Shown piece by piece: positions 16,753 through 26,674 of a stretch of DNA of 64,000 nt; the first letter of the stretch is position 1, and each line of letters starts with the position of its first letter. This DNA is from JACKNG01 sp040220855 (GTDB lineage Bacteria > Pseudomonadota > Gammaproteobacteria > Ga0077536): positions 39,079 to 103,078 of the forward strand of contig JAVJVZ010000041.1 of the NCBI GenBank assembly GCA_040220855.1, read 5' to 3'. Under the pieces are notes generated by a model that saw only the letters and a program-made list of their open reading frames with translations, had not been told where the DNA came from and did no database searches. The position numbers and the translations under genes are program-made.

Positions 16753-16957
16753 GAAGACGCTCTACCGTGCAGTCGACACGCGAGGCCTCCCCGTGCACCG
16801 CCGCTACATCAAGACAGGATTCCACGCGCGCTCCATGGTGGCCAGCCGAGCCCCGCTTGCGTAGTCCGGCGCGGCCGAGGGTGGCGGGCACGCAGCCGCC
16901 AGCCCGGCGTCGCGCGCAGGTGCGCGCACTCTCGTACAGTCCGATGTTCGCGGACAT
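16745..16957 (-). CDS. Possible small leader gene upstream of the efflux operon
   Basis: A 70-codon frame begins at an ATG at 16957 behind an excellent ribosome site (AAGGAG, 7 nt upstream). Its stop codon overlaps the GTG of the adaptor gene by 8 nt, which would couple translation. The product (MSANIGLYESARTCARR...) is arginine- and cysteine-containing and matches no family I know. Long chance frames are common at this GC content, so the evidence is only the ribosome site and the overlap. Confidence 0.3.
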   Translation of the reverse strand: MSANIGLYESARTCARRRAGGCVPATLGRAGLRKRGSAGHHGARVESCLDVAAVHGEASRVDCTVERLRV

Positions 16958-17197
16958 CCCCAGGTCTCCTTGGCCCATGCGCCGTTGGGTTCTGCCCGCA
17001 TCGCAAGCAATGCAGGTGCCAGCGCGCCGCGCATGGCGACGAGGGCGCGCCAGGCAAGCGCGGTTTACGCGCGCGACGGGTATCACGGCGGCCGGCAGGG
17101 CCTCGCTTGGCGGCAGCATTTACCAGCGATTGCAAGCGTTGCATGGGGATCGCTCGCGGCCCCCTGTGTCCAGCGACGGCCGGAGACGCGCTCGAGG
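16958..17197. other. Intergenic stretch
   Basis: Nothing recognisable. It lies between the hydrolase-cyclase gene (3' end at 17198) and the efflux operon, and should hold the efflux promoter. Confidence 0.35.
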
Positions 17198-18559
17198 TCA
17201 GACCTCGCCGCGCGACGCCGCCACGCGGTAGAGCTGCCAGGGCTCGGGAATGCCCTTGAGACGATGCGACCCGCAGTCCTCGAACGCAATCCCGGTCCCG
17301 GCGACGAGATCACGCACCGTCCGCGAGACGAGGATCTGCGTCGGCGCCGCGGCAGCCATGATGCGCGCCGCCGTATGCACTGCGATGCCGCCGATCTTCT
17401 CGCCGATGAGTTCGCACTCGCCCGCATGAATGCCGGTGCGCAGGCGCACTCCGAGCAATGCGGCTGCATCGCGGATGGCCTGCGCGCACTGGATGGCGCG
17501 CGCGGGCCCATCAAAAGACGCGAAGTAGCCGTCACCGGCGGCATCGATTTCGCGCCCCCGATAGCGCAACAGTTCCTGCCGCACGATGCGTTCGAAGCGC
17601 AGCATGAGATCGCGCCACGCCCGGTCCCCATGCGCCGCCAACTGGGCGGTGGAGTCTACGATGTCGATGAACAGGATGGTCGCCAGGATGCGCTCCAACG
17701 GGCGCACACCTTCCTCGTTGCCGAGAAAGGTACTCAACGCGTAGAGGATGGGGCTCGGGTTGTCCATGTAGAAGAGGCGATCGCCGCCCGCGAGCTCGTG
17801 GAACTGCGCCTGCTCGATGCGGCTCACGACATAGCGCCCGGCGTCGGCCGGGTAGACGCGACTGCGGCGCCGGTTGATGACCAGCGTTGGCGCACTGATC
17901 GCGTGCAGTGCAGGACGCACGTCGATCTCGCTGACGGTCGACCAGAACGCGCGCAGGTACTTCGGGCCGACGGCGTTGCGTTCCAGGCGCGCATACCAAC
18001 GGCGGAACAGGCGGTCCTTCCAAGCCAGCGGATCGAGCAGGCGCAGCTCCGCTGCGCTGCCATGGCTGCGGATCAGCCAATCGATGAAGCGCTGCCCCTC
18101 GGCCTGATCGAGGCCCGAACGATAATCGTCATCCGCGAACAGTCGCGGGAAGGCATCGACCAGAACGAGACGCTCGAGCCGGGCCGGTGCGGTCGCCGCA
18201 AGCAGGATAGCGGGCCAGCATCCGCAGCCGATCGCGAGGACGACGACACGCCGGGCCCGCTCCGCGCCGAGCACGGCGTGGATGTCTTCGCAGATGAACT
18301 CGAGCGCAGGGCCGGCAGAAGTCGTGACCGTGGGCAAGGGATCGGAAATCCCGCTGCCGCGCTTGTCGAACAGCATGACGCGGCCGAGGCGCGCGAGATC
18401 GCTGAAGAAGCGCGCGGCGCGCGGTTCCTCCCAGATGATCTCGATCGGCACCGCCCAGTCTGGAACGACGACGATGTCGTAGTCGCCCTGCCCGAACACC
18501 TGGTAGGCGACCGCGCCGTCATGCGTTTGCGCATAGCGGGTATCGGGCTGAGTGGGCAT
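17198..18559 (-). CDS. Alpha/beta-hydrolase-like domain fused to class III nucleotide cyclase
   Basis: A 453-residue fusion. Residues 1-255 form an alpha/beta-hydrolase fold of the type often found in front of class III cyclases (TRYAQTHDGAVAYQVFGQGDYDIVVVPD...LFDKRGSGISD). The position of the nucleophile elbow reads IGCGCWP, so the usual GxSxG serine is absent and the domain is probably a sensor, not an enzyme. Residues 290-450 are a class III cyclase catalytic domain: FIDIVDST (metal ligand D299), AAGDGYFASFDGP (D343) and GECELIGEKIGGIAVHTAARI. It should make cAMP or cGMP in the cytoplasm. An ATG 27 nt upstream is possible, but the family usually begins near MPTQPDTRYA. Confidence 0.85.
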   Translation of the reverse strand: MPTQPDTRYAQTHDGAVAYQVFGQGDYDIVVVPDWAVPIEIIWEEPRAARFFSDLARLGRVMLFDKRGSGISDPLPTVTTSAGPALEFICEDIHAVLGAERARRVVVLAIGCGCWPAILLAATAPARLERLVLVDAFPRLFADDDYRSGLDQAEGQRFIDWLIRSHGSAAELRLLDPLAWKDRLFRRWYARLERNAVGPKYLRAFWSTVSEIDVRPALHAISAPTLVINRRRSRVYPADAGRYVVSRIEQAQFHELAGGDRLFYMDNPSPILYALSTFLGNEEGVRPLERILATILFIDIVDSTAQLAAHGDRAWRDLMLRFERIVRQELLRYRGREIDAAGDGYFASFDGPARAIQCAQAIRDAAALLGVRLRTGIHAGECELIGEKIGGIAVHTAARIMAAAAPTQILVSRTVRDLVAGTGIAFEDCGSHRLKGIPEPWQLYRVAASRGEV

Positions 18560-19330
18560 GGAACGACCGACCGTTGCTGCGACCACCAGTCTGCCGCCGG
18601 CGTGCCGCGCTGTGAAGCCATCTCAGGCCGCAACCTCTCGGAACCTGCGGCGCTCACACCTGCCTTGGCGGAGCCTGGGGGCTTCAGCGATATACTCCCT
18701 ACTCTCGTCTCCCGACGGCGCCCGCGGTAGCGACCGCCATAGTTGGCGTGCCGCGCGCCGCGCGCCGCCCCGCACGGCCTCCCGAAGTCGGCATCCACCA
18801 CCCGCTGGCACATGAGCGAGATCATCTCGCCGACAGAATCTCCGTCCAAACCCTTCTCAAACCGTTCTTCCAGCGGCATGCTGACTTTGCCCTTCATGGT
18901 GTTCTCTTGTAACCCGTTGAAGTCTCGTGCTACCAACGGGACAGTAACCATCACGGCTCGCGATTGATTCACCACGTCCGGGAACGCGTTCGTCGTTTCT
19001 ATCGGCAAGGACACGGAAGCCCGTCCGTTCGCCTTCATCTCGAAGCGGATGGATTCGAGCGCGACGCCGATTGGCGAAACAACGCATGAGCCTGGAGTGG
19101 CGTACCGTTGACAGATGCTGGCGTCGCTTGGGCCGGGCGGTGCACCAGCGAGCGACCGAATTGCCGGCTTACACGGCCCACCCGCACTGCAGCCGAATCC
19201 GGGCGCCCGGTACCGCTGCCTCGGCCGCGGTAGCATCGATTCCCGCAAGACGACGCTCCGGTGGCCGTTAACGAAACCCGGACTTTCGCACGGCGGGCAT
19301 GGAATTCGACGGATTGAAGGACCAGGTCGT
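18560..19330. other. Long intergenic region between divergent genes
   Basis: This 771-bp stretch separates the cyclase gene (minus) from the histidine kinase gene (plus) and must hold both promoters. On the minus strand near 19050-18780 one frame has natural-looking composition (VMVTVPLVARDFNGLQENTM, then KGKVSMPLEERFEKGLDG), but no family was recognised and it runs without a stop into the cyclase gene. I treat it as unassigned; it might be a degraded gene. Confidence 0.35.
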
Positions 19331-21394
19331 ATGAGCAAGAGAACGTGGGACTCCGGTTCGAAAGCCGCGGCCGACGACGCTTCGATGCCGGATTCGCCTT
19401 CGCCACAAGCGCGTGACGATGTCGACGTCAGTGCCGAAGCGCCCGCCGACCGGGAACATCCCACGTCACCAATGATGAGCTACGAAGACTTGTCTCGCGC
19501 CATCGCGAAGTCGTTGAACGCCTTCGATGCTGTCGATGAGAGCGGCAGAATCATCTACGTCAACGAAGCCTATCTGGAACTCTGGGGCTACGGCAGTGCC
19601 AAGGAAGTCATCGGCACCTCGCCGGCCGGTCATTGCGTCGATGCGACGATGCCCGCCCGCATCATCGCAGAGGTCGAAGACAAAGGTTTCGGCGACTTCT
19701 ACTTCGATGCCCGTCGCAAGGACGGCACCACGTTCAAGTGCCACATGCGCGTGTCCCTGCTCGAACGATCGGACGGGAGCCGGATCTACCACGGGTTCTC
19801 GGAGGACATCAGCGAGCTCGTCGAAGCCGAAGCCGAGCTTGCCAGGAGTCGTGACCGTCTGAAGGCCGCGGCATCCGCAGGCGTCATCGGCGTGTGGGAC
19901 TGGGACCTGCTCGCCCACGAGCTGTACTGGGACGACGTGATGTACCGGCTCCATGGCGTGGAACAGGACGAGTTCCACTGCGCCTACGACACCTGGTTTC
20001 AGCTGGTGCATCCGGACGACCAGGCCGCCGTCCAGGCAGCGGTCGATGCCGCGCTCCGCGCTGAGGCGGAGTATGCACCGGAGTTGCGCGTCGTTCTGCC
20101 GTCCGGTTCGATACGCTTCATGCAGGCGAAGGCGCAGGTCCATCGCGATGACGCAGGCCGCCCGATACGCATGCTCGGCGTCTACTACGACATCACGCAG
20201 CAGAAGTTGGCGAGCGAGGCGGCCGAGGCTGCCAACCGGGCGAAGACCCGCTTCCTGGCCACGATGAGTCACGAGCTGCGCACGCCGATGAATGGCGTGC
20301 TCGGTATGGCCAACCTGCTACGACGCGACGCTACGTCAGCGCAGCTGCAGCGGCTCGACATCCTGGAGGCGTCCGGCCGGCACATGGTCGCGCTGATCAA
20401 TGACATCCTCGATCTCGCCAAGGTCGAGGAAGGTCGCCTACAGATCCGCGAGATCGTGTGCGACGTCCGTACCGTGATCGAGGACGCCGTTCAGGGCGTC
20501 GTCGCCGATGCAAGGGCAAAAGGTCTGACCGTGCGCACCGAAGTACCGGACGTGCTGCCATCCATCAAGACCGATTCGATGCGGCTCAGGCAAGCACTCT
20601 TCAACTATCTCTCGAACGCTGTGAAGTTCACCGACAGGGGAAGCATCGTCCTGCGGGTGGCCTGCGAGGCGCTCGCGAACGGTGATTGCAGGCTTCGCTT
20701 CGAGGTTGAAGACACGGGGCGTGGTATCAGCGAGGACGATCAAGGTCGGCTGTTTCAGCGCTTTCATCAGGTCGACAGTTCAGATACCCGTTCATTCGGA
20801 GGCAGCGGCCTCGGGCTCGCGATCACCCGCGAACTCGCGCGACTGATGGGCGGAGAAGTCGGGGTAAAGAGCGCGCCGGGGGTTGGCTCGCTGTTCTGGT
20901 TAACCATCCTTGCGAAGCCGGGTACGCAAGCGCCGCTTCGCGCCGAGCAGTCGACCACCGAAGCAGAAGAGCGCTTGCGCCAACTTCACACCGGCCGGCG
21001 CATCCTCGTCGCCGAAGACGACCCGATCAGCGAGATGCTCATCGAGGAACTGCTCACCAGTGTGGGCCTGAACGTAGACATTGTCGGGAACGGGCAGGCG
21101 GCCCTCGGAAAGGTAGCCAAGGAATCCTACGATCTCGTGTTGATGGACATATCGATGCCCGGCATGGGTGGGCTCGAGGCGGCCCGCATGATCCGGGCGC
21201 TGCCGGGCAAGGGCGAAATGCCCATCATTGCCTATACGGCGAACGTGCTGCCGGATCAACGTACCCGTTACCGTGCCGAAGGCGTGAATGATGTCCTGGA
21301 CAAGCCGGTAGAAGTGGCGGTGCTGTACGCGACGATTCTGCGTTGGTTGGACGGCCCCCAGGCTGATACCGGGATGCATACCAGTTCACGGTGA
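19331..21394 (+). CDS. PAS-PAS hybrid sensor histidine kinase
   Basis: A 687-residue protein with no membrane segment. Two PAS domains span roughly 50-165 (AFDAVDESGRIIYVNEAYLEL) and 180-290 (GVWDWDLLAHELYWDD...VLPSGSIRFMQAKAQV). The dimerisation/phosphoacceptor domain has H314 in ATMSHELRTPMNG. The ATPase domain shows NYLSNAVKF (N box), DTGRGI (G1) and GGSGLGLAI (G2). A C-terminal receiver domain carries the phosphoacceptor D606 in LVLMDISMPGMGG. It is a cytoplasmic sensor, possibly of redox state or light, that would pass phosphate to an unlinked phosphotransfer protein. No response regulator gene is adjacent. The ATG at 19331 follows GAAGGACC. Confidence 0.93.
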   Translation: MSKRTWDSGSKAAADDASMPDSPSPQARDDVDVSAEAPADREHPTSPMMSYEDLSRAIAKSLNAFDAVDESGRIIYVNEAYLELWGYGSAKEVIGTSPAGHCVDATMPARIIAEVEDKGFGDFYFDARRKDGTTFKCHMRVSLLERSDGSRIYHGFSEDISELVEAEAELARSRDRLKAAASAGVIGVWDWDLLAHELYWDDVMYRLHGVEQDEFHCAYDTWFQLVHPDDQAAVQAAVDAALRAEAEYAPELRVVLPSGSIRFMQAKAQVHRDDAGRPIRMLGVYYDITQQKLASEAAEAANRAKTRFLATMSHELRTPMNGVLGMANLLRRDATSAQLQRLDILEASGRHMVALINDILDLAKVEEGRLQIREIVCDVRTVIEDAVQGVVADARAKGLTVRTEVPDVLPSIKTDSMRLRQALFNYLSNAVKFTDRGSIVLRVACEALANGDCRLRFEVEDTGRGISEDDQGRLFQRFHQVDSSDTRSFGGSGLGLAITRELARLMGGEVGVKSAPGVGSLFWLTILAKPGTQAPLRAEQSTTEAEERLRQLHTGRRILVAEDDPISEMLIEELLTSVGLNVDIVGNGQAALGKVAKESYDLVLMDISMPGMGGLEAARMIRALPGKGEMPIIAYTANVLPDQRTRYRAEGVNDVLDKPVEVAVLYATILRWLDGPQADTGMHTSSR

Positions 21395-21664
21395 CGATGC
21401 GCTCGCTCGGATGCCGCACTCTCTGCGTTGAGAAGCAGGCAGCTTCGACAATCTCGACATGGAACAGCATGGGCTGCATTCTCCTTCGCAGCACGCTCAC
21501 CGTTCGTCCCGAACCGCACCCTCTCCAGCCACCTCGTCGCTCATCGCGCAAGGAGGTCAAAGGAAGCCGGGTCAAATCATCGGTTGGTCGCCAATGGCGG
21601 GCTCGGCTCGATGGCGCTCGACAAATGCGCAAGACGGAACCCGCCCACCCAAGGTGCGCACATG

Positions 21665-22549
21665 TCAGCCGGCGCGCCGCCAGCCGCGCACGAGCACAGG
21701 CACGACCGACAACAGGAGCACTATGCCAGCCGGCAATGGCACCGGCGCCGCATCTACGCGCGTGAAACTCGCCACTGAGGCCTGGAAGGTTATTTCGGCA
21801 TAGTCAACGTCGCCCAGCGCAACGGCGAAAAGACCGGACGCGGGACCGACAACGTGCGCAACCGTGGCCTCGTCGATATCGGCAGGAAAACCGAGCGCTG
21901 CGCCGAAGGCGGCGTTGTAGATCTCGGTCACGTCGAATGGCGAACTCAACACAGAGTCGACGGCGTAGCCGAGCGTTACAAAGCCATTTGCTTGCCCTTC
22001 CACATCGCGCGCGAGCGACATGTCCCAGCTGGTCTCGTAGCCGAACAGTAGCGTGATGTCGAGTGGATCGCGGGTGAAGTCGTCATAGAGATAGTTCGAG
22101 ATGCCGAGCGCAACATGGCCGACATAGCTCGAGGAATAGCGCGAACCGACCCCATTGGCGGTGGCCTGTGATGCAACGGAGAATACGATAGGCGACGTGC
22201 CGACCGTGTAATAGTCATTCACATTGGACTAGCCGTCTACCGGCATACCGCCCAGGGTCTCTGTGCCGTTGGCGCTCGCAGACCCGGCGCCCGTGTTGCT
22301 GGCGGTATGGGATTCTGCTAACGAGAACTGCACGTACGGGCTGCTCGGCTCGTACTCGTCCAAGAAGACCAATGGATCCTGCGCAGCGCCGCCGGTCCGG
22401 TATATGCCGAGGAACTCGATGCTCATGCCATGCAGCATCACATTCGAGGTAGCCGTGGCAGCCTGTAGTGGCGGAGCGGCGCATAGGGCTGCTGCGAGAA
22501 GAGCGGCGAGCGGCGAGCGCAGGCCTCGGCGGTCGTGTTGCGCACCCAT
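21665..22549 (-). pseudogene. Exported protein with VPLPA sorting tail, interrupted by in-frame TAG
   Basis: From an ATG at 22549 (ribosome site AGGGGGA) a signal peptide (LRSPLAALLAAALCAAPPLQA) leads into about 75 residues of secreted sequence ending GGMPVDG. There an amber codon (22229-22231) stops translation. The same frame continues without further stop for another 185 codons (DYYTVGTSPIVFSVASQATA...) to a typical sorting tail, VPLPAGIVLLLSVVPVLVRGWRR. The two parts plainly belong to one 295-codon gene. Either it is a one-mutation pseudogene or the amber codon is suppressed. No domain family is recognised. Confidence 0.75.
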
Positions 22550-22875
22550 CAGGCATGATCCCCCTAGCGTAATCGACGCGAGCCGAGTCACGACTCGTCT
22601 TCGACTCTAACCGAGGACGCTGTGCTGGGGATGCGAAGGATTCCCGTCCGCACGGGGCGGTGAAAACATTTGTGTCTACAGGTGGCAAAGAAGGCGAACT
22701 GGCAAGCGACGCTCCGGCTGGCAGGTGCTGCAGACGCATACCGCAGCAGCGTCATCGGGCATCAGGGGCATCGGCGTTTGTTCTCGTCAGCATCTCCTAC
22801 TTGGCGGGATCTTTCACGTAGACTGCGGCATCAGGTCGCAGACCTGGCGCCCCTGATTCATCACCGGATGCCGAA
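22550..22875. other. Intergenic region between divergent genes
   Basis: It holds the promoters of the amber-interrupted gene (minus) and the FG-GAP protein gene (plus). No recognisable RNA or repeat was seen. Confidence 0.35.
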
Positions 22876-25530
22876 ATGGATATCGCGAAGCGGAATGCGT
22901 TGTTGTCGCTGCAGTCACCCCTGCCCCAGGTCCGCCGACTTTCGTCTGCAGGTGCTGTCCTTGTACTGATTCTGGCTTCCGCCGCCCTCCTGATGCTGTT
23001 ATGGTCAACTGGGAGCACTGCACAACCGCCGTACTTCGGACTACCGCGCACGCTCGATCTGAACGGGGTCGGCTACGGCGCGAGCGTCGGCGACATCGAT
23101 GGCGACGGCGAACTGGAGTTGCTGATTACGACGCTGCACGATCCACTGCAGAGCCCGAACCCCGAAGTCGATCATCGACTGTTCGTTTTCGAGCTTTCGG
23201 CCCAGGGCGTCATCACCCAGACTGCAAGCTATCCGGTCAGTCCGTACAACGCCCAGTTTCACTCGCGATCCGTCGACGTGGGAGACCTGAACGACGATGG
23301 CCGCGACGACATCGTGCTCGCAGTGGACCAGGGAATCGGCGTCTTCTACCAGGCTGGCGACGGATCTCTCCAGCCGCTCACGATCTACTCCTCACCGCGC
23401 TACCAACCCCACAAACCTGGCTTCGTGCGAATCGGAGATTTTGACGGCGACGGGTTGAAGGACGTCGTTGGGGCAAGCCTGGGCGTTGGCGCAGGACTTG
23501 GGCAGGACCCGTCTATCGCAATCGACGTCTATCGCCAGTCACCGTCTTCCGTCCTGAGTGCGCCCACGGCGGTAGCTATCCATGAACGCTTCGAGCGCTT
23601 CAATGACGTGCTGGTCGCTGACGTCAATGCAGACGGTCGCGACGATTTCGTCGTCGGCGGGCGTAGCTGGACAGCGGGGGATCCCGCCATCGCCATTTTT
23701 CGCGGCCAGCCGGCTGGTGGCTTCCAGGCACCTGTCTTTCAGGATATGGCGCAACCCGTATCCGCGATCGCTTTCGGGGATATCGACGGCGACGGCGTCG
23801 GCGAACTGGTCGTCTCCCAGTTTGCCACGCTCGAATTCTTCGAGATCGGCGACACCGCCCTGATAGCTGACGGCAGCTACGCGCTCGATATCAGTCCGGG
23901 AAGGCCACAAAGTCTCGACGTCACCGATCTGAACGGAGACGGACGCGACGATATCGTTCTCGGCAAAGATTACGGCGGAGCAACGTTCTATGCCCTGATA
24001 CAGGATGAGAATGCAGAGCTTTTGATATCCGCCGGCACGTACATTACCGCCCGTATATCGTCTCACGGGGTCGCGGTCGCGGACGTCAACGGCGACAATT
24101 TGCCGGACGTGCTGTATCCCGCAGGTGTTCTGCTGGCTGCCAATCCATCAACGCCGGTGAACGTCGGTGATACGGTCTATTTCGACGCGCAAGCCGACGG
24201 CAATCTCCAAAGCGGAGATGCCAGGATCCCGGGTGTCGAGATCAGGATCTTCGATAGCGAAAACAATCTCGTTGATGCGACGGTCTCGAATGAGATTGGA
24301 CAATACAATCTGCGGGTCACACCGGGCTTCTACCAGATCGAGGCCGTTCTTCCGGCCGGCATGCGCTACTCACCGACCGTGAGCTTGCAACCACTCAACA
24401 ACCTCAATGCGATCCAGGCGGCCACCGGTCGCAGCGTTTTCTTCGAAGTCGAACCCGGGCGCGATCGATTCGATATCGACATCAGCTTTACCTACCCGCG
24501 CGACTCCCGGATTCTCTTTCCTCTCGTTCAGGGGGCGAGCTGGGCATACCGAATCGACGGCGTGACGTTGGAGACGGAGAACGTCGCCCCCCTGCCGATG
24601 CGCGTCAATGGCGTCGACACTGTCGTCGTCGCGAAATCCACCGGTGAGCGGGACTTCTACACCAATTCAGGACGCATCCAGACCCACGGCGCGGTAGACG
24701 GCGATGGACTCACCTTGCGTTTTGTCCCCCCTTTGACCGTCTACGACGAATCCGACCCCCTGGTCGGATTCGCTATGCATTCCGGAACCGCGATCCTGAG
24801 CGGCGGTGCGCTCAACCTTTCGTTCAGCTACTCCTATGGGCGGACGCTGAACGGGTTCGAACAGATAGCGACACCCGCAGGAACGTTCGACGCACTCAGG
24901 GTTAGTTCGCAGTTGACATTCGGTTCGCCGCTGTTCACGACAATCTCAGGAGAGGACTGGTTCGCCCCCGGCATCGGGATCGTCAAGGGCACGTCGGCTG
25001 ATGAGTCTACGAGTACGGTCCGCGAACTGACCATGGCGACCGTCGATCTCGATGGGGACGGCTACCTGCACAACGAGGACAACTGCGTCTACGTGGCCAA
25101 CCCGACGCAAAGCGATGCGGACGGTGACGGGTCGGGGGACGCCTGTGATGTCGATGATGACAACGATTACCGACCCGACACGCTAGACAACTGCCCAGGC
25201 ACGCCAGGCTACGATCTCGCTGACGCGGACGAGGACGGCGCCGGCAACGTCTGCGACCCGGACGATGACAACGACGGAATGCCTGACACCTGGGAAGACG
25301 AGCATGGCCTCGATCCCTTCGATAGCACCGACGCGAGCCTGGATCTCGACGGCGATGGGGACGACAACCTCACAGAGTACATGAACGATACCGACCCACG
25401 GTCGGCACCGACTGCCGATCAGATTGCCGCCATTCCACTCCCTGGTCTTGCAATCCTGGCAGTTGCACTGATGCTCGCCGCGGTCCGCGCTCACGGGGCG
25501 CACGCGCCGCGCGGCGGCGCGCCACGGTAA
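22876..25530 (+). CDS. Large exported FG-GAP/VCBS repeat protein with calcium-binding repeats and sorting tail
   Basis: An 884-residue protein. A hydrophobic export segment lies at about 24-48. It is followed by at least seven FG-GAP/VCBS-type motifs such as DIDGDGELELL, DLNDDGRDDIV, DFDGDGLKDVV and DVNADGRDDFV, which form an integrin-like propeller (about 55-410). A SdrD B-like segment (VGDTVYFDAQADGNLQSGD...VEIRIFD) is at about 420-500. Thrombospondin type 3 aspartate repeats (DLDGDGY, DADGDGSGD, DVDDDND) are at about 720-840. The tail IPLPG-hydrophobic-basic is an IPTL/PEP-CTERM-like sorting signal. It is probably a calcium-stabilised surface or matrix protein. Confidence 0.88.
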   Translation: MDIAKRNALLSLQSPLPQVRRLSSAGAVLVLILASAALLMLLWSTGSTAQPPYFGLPRTLDLNGVGYGASVGDIDGDGELELLITTLHDPLQSPNPEVDHRLFVFELSAQGVITQTASYPVSPYNAQFHSRSVDVGDLNDDGRDDIVLAVDQGIGVFYQAGDGSLQPLTIYSSPRYQPHKPGFVRIGDFDGDGLKDVVGASLGVGAGLGQDPSIAIDVYRQSPSSVLSAPTAVAIHERFERFNDVLVADVNADGRDDFVVGGRSWTAGDPAIAIFRGQPAGGFQAPVFQDMAQPVSAIAFGDIDGDGVGELVVSQFATLEFFEIGDTALIADGSYALDISPGRPQSLDVTDLNGDGRDDIVLGKDYGGATFYALIQDENAELLISAGTYITARISSHGVAVADVNGDNLPDVLYPAGVLLAANPSTPVNVGDTVYFDAQADGNLQSGDARIPGVEIRIFDSENNLVDATVSNEIGQYNLRVTPGFYQIEAVLPAGMRYSPTVSLQPLNNLNAIQAATGRSVFFEVEPGRDRFDIDISFTYPRDSRILFPLVQGASWAYRIDGVTLETENVAPLPMRVNGVDTVVVAKSTGERDFYTNSGRIQTHGAVDGDGLTLRFVPPLTVYDESDPLVGFAMHSGTAILSGGALNLSFSYSYGRTLNGFEQIATPAGTFDALRVSSQLTFGSPLFTTISGEDWFAPGIGIVKGTSADESTSTVRELTMATVDLDGDGYLHNEDNCVYVANPTQSDADGDGSGDACDVDDDNDYRPDTLDNCPGTPGYDLADADEDGAGNVCDPDDDNDGMPDTWEDEHGLDPFDSTDASLDLDGDGDDNLTEYMNDTDPRSAPTADQIAAIPLPGLAILAVALMLAAVRAHGAHAPRGGAPR

Positions 25531-25568
25531 GCGGAGCACCCGGGAGATTACCCCGCTACTCCACGCGC

Positions 25569-26168
25569 TCAGATCACTTCGAGCTCGGAGTCGTCAACCC
25601 CGACCCACAGCCCAGTAGGCCCGGTAAGTGCGAAGAGCTCCATCGCCGAGCGCGCGTTCCCGGGTTGTACCACGGAAAAGCCTTCGAGCGTCTGCGTGCA
25701 GGTATACACGCCGAGGTATACCCCATCGTCGATCCGGCGGATCTCGTCGATCAGGTCCATGTCACCGCAGAAGCTGTTGTAGGCACCGTAGTACATCATC
25801 AGCGAAGGCCGACCATCGATTGCGGACGCGGCAATCTCGGTGCGGAACCTGAGATTTCGGCATGTCACCGCCTTCGCCCGGCGCCAGATGTTGTGCCCTT
25901 GGCCGTGACCATCGGCATCGGAGAGGTAACTCTTCCCCAACCGCGATCCCAGCTCTGACGACTCGTCGAGAAAGAACGCCCGGCGTTTCGCACGCAGCGC
26001 GAGATCGCCGCCGTCGTGAACGTGCCCCGTGTACTCCCTCCGAAGCTCCTGCGGGCCGAGCGCCGGCAGTGTGCGAAACAGCGCGAGCGCCTGCTCGCGG
26101 GACATGCCGTACATGACCTCGTTAACGAAATAACGACTACCAACGACGGGTGTGGCTACGGTGCTCAT
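25569..26168 (-). CDS. Uncharacterised protein, faint GXWXG/DUF4334-like layout
   Basis: A 199-residue cytoplasmic protein with a good ribosome site (GGGGAG) before the ATG at 26168. The N-terminus EQALALFRTLPALGPQELRREYTG is followed by AFFLDESSELGSRLGKSYLSD, and the C-terminal part has SAIDGRPSLMMYYGAYN and RIDDGVYLGVYTC. The order of a helix with LPAL, a G-rich strand, and then a MMYY...IDDG(V)YLG core resembles proteins with GXWXG plus DUF4334 domains, which bind small ligands, but conserved tryptophans are missing. This is a weak, pattern-based suggestion. Confidence 0.6.
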   Translation of the reverse strand: MSTVATPVVGSRYFVNEVMYGMSREQALALFRTLPALGPQELRREYTGHVHDGGDLALRAKRRAFFLDESSELGSRLGKSYLSDADGHGQGHNIWRRAKAVTCRNLRFRTEIAASAIDGRPSLMMYYGAYNSFCGDMDLIDEIRRIDDGVYLGVYTCTQTLEGFSVVQPGNARSAMELFALTGPTGLWVGVDDSELEVI

Positions 26169-26674
26169 GAAACGCTCCCCTTTGATGACATTGCCGCGCA
26201 GGGCGCAGGGCGCAGGGCGCAGGGTGCCATCATCCCGTCGCGCGGGTTGCCCGTCTTGTCACGGTGCGCACCTCAGCGCAGGAGGGGATTGTCGACACGG
26301 CGAGCGACGCGCGAAACCAGATTGAGGATGACCGCGACCCAGTGCGATGGCAGAACCGCACCGGGGCGCGACTACCGCTTCGCCGGGACACGCGAAGAAA
26401 GTACCCCCGTGGCAGCCAGGAAGCCGACTGTGCAGGAACGCATCGTCGTCATCGCATCATCAGTATGCTCCGTCGCTCCGTAGAAACGGCGTCGAGGCAA
26501 TAGGACCCGAGCGAACCTTCGTGCAGCAACAGCATGAACGGCCGCATTCTGGCGGCGGTGACCTCGAGGCAGGAGGGATGATCGATGATGCAGCCTACCC
26601 AGGTTCCCGAAGGTGTGCACGACTGTCGGGACGGCCAAGTCATGCGGCGATGATTCACCTGTCATCCTTCTCGT
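26169..26674. other. Intergenic stretch
   Basis: About 500 bp with no recognisable gene. It contains the heptanucleotide tandem repeat at 26196-26224 and otherwise only open frames of unnatural, arginine-rich composition. Confidence 0.4.
26196..26224. repeat. Heptanucleotide tandem repeat (GCGCAGG)x4
   Basis: Four consecutive copies of GCGCAGG with one extra G, just upstream of the gene that starts at 26168 (minus). Copy number could vary by slippage and would change the length of its 5' region. Confidence 0.8.

Noticed and set aside
18073..19464. A 463-codon minus-strand frame
   Set aside because: Its second half is out of frame inside the hydrolase-cyclase gene; only a short middle part looks natural and has no recognised family, so it is mentioned only under the intergenic entry.
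22229..22231. Selenocysteine or pyrrolysine decoding at the stop codon
   Set aside because: The codon is TAG, not TGA, so selenocysteine is excluded; pyrrolysine would need a dedicated apparatus not visible here, and a nonsense mutation is simpler.
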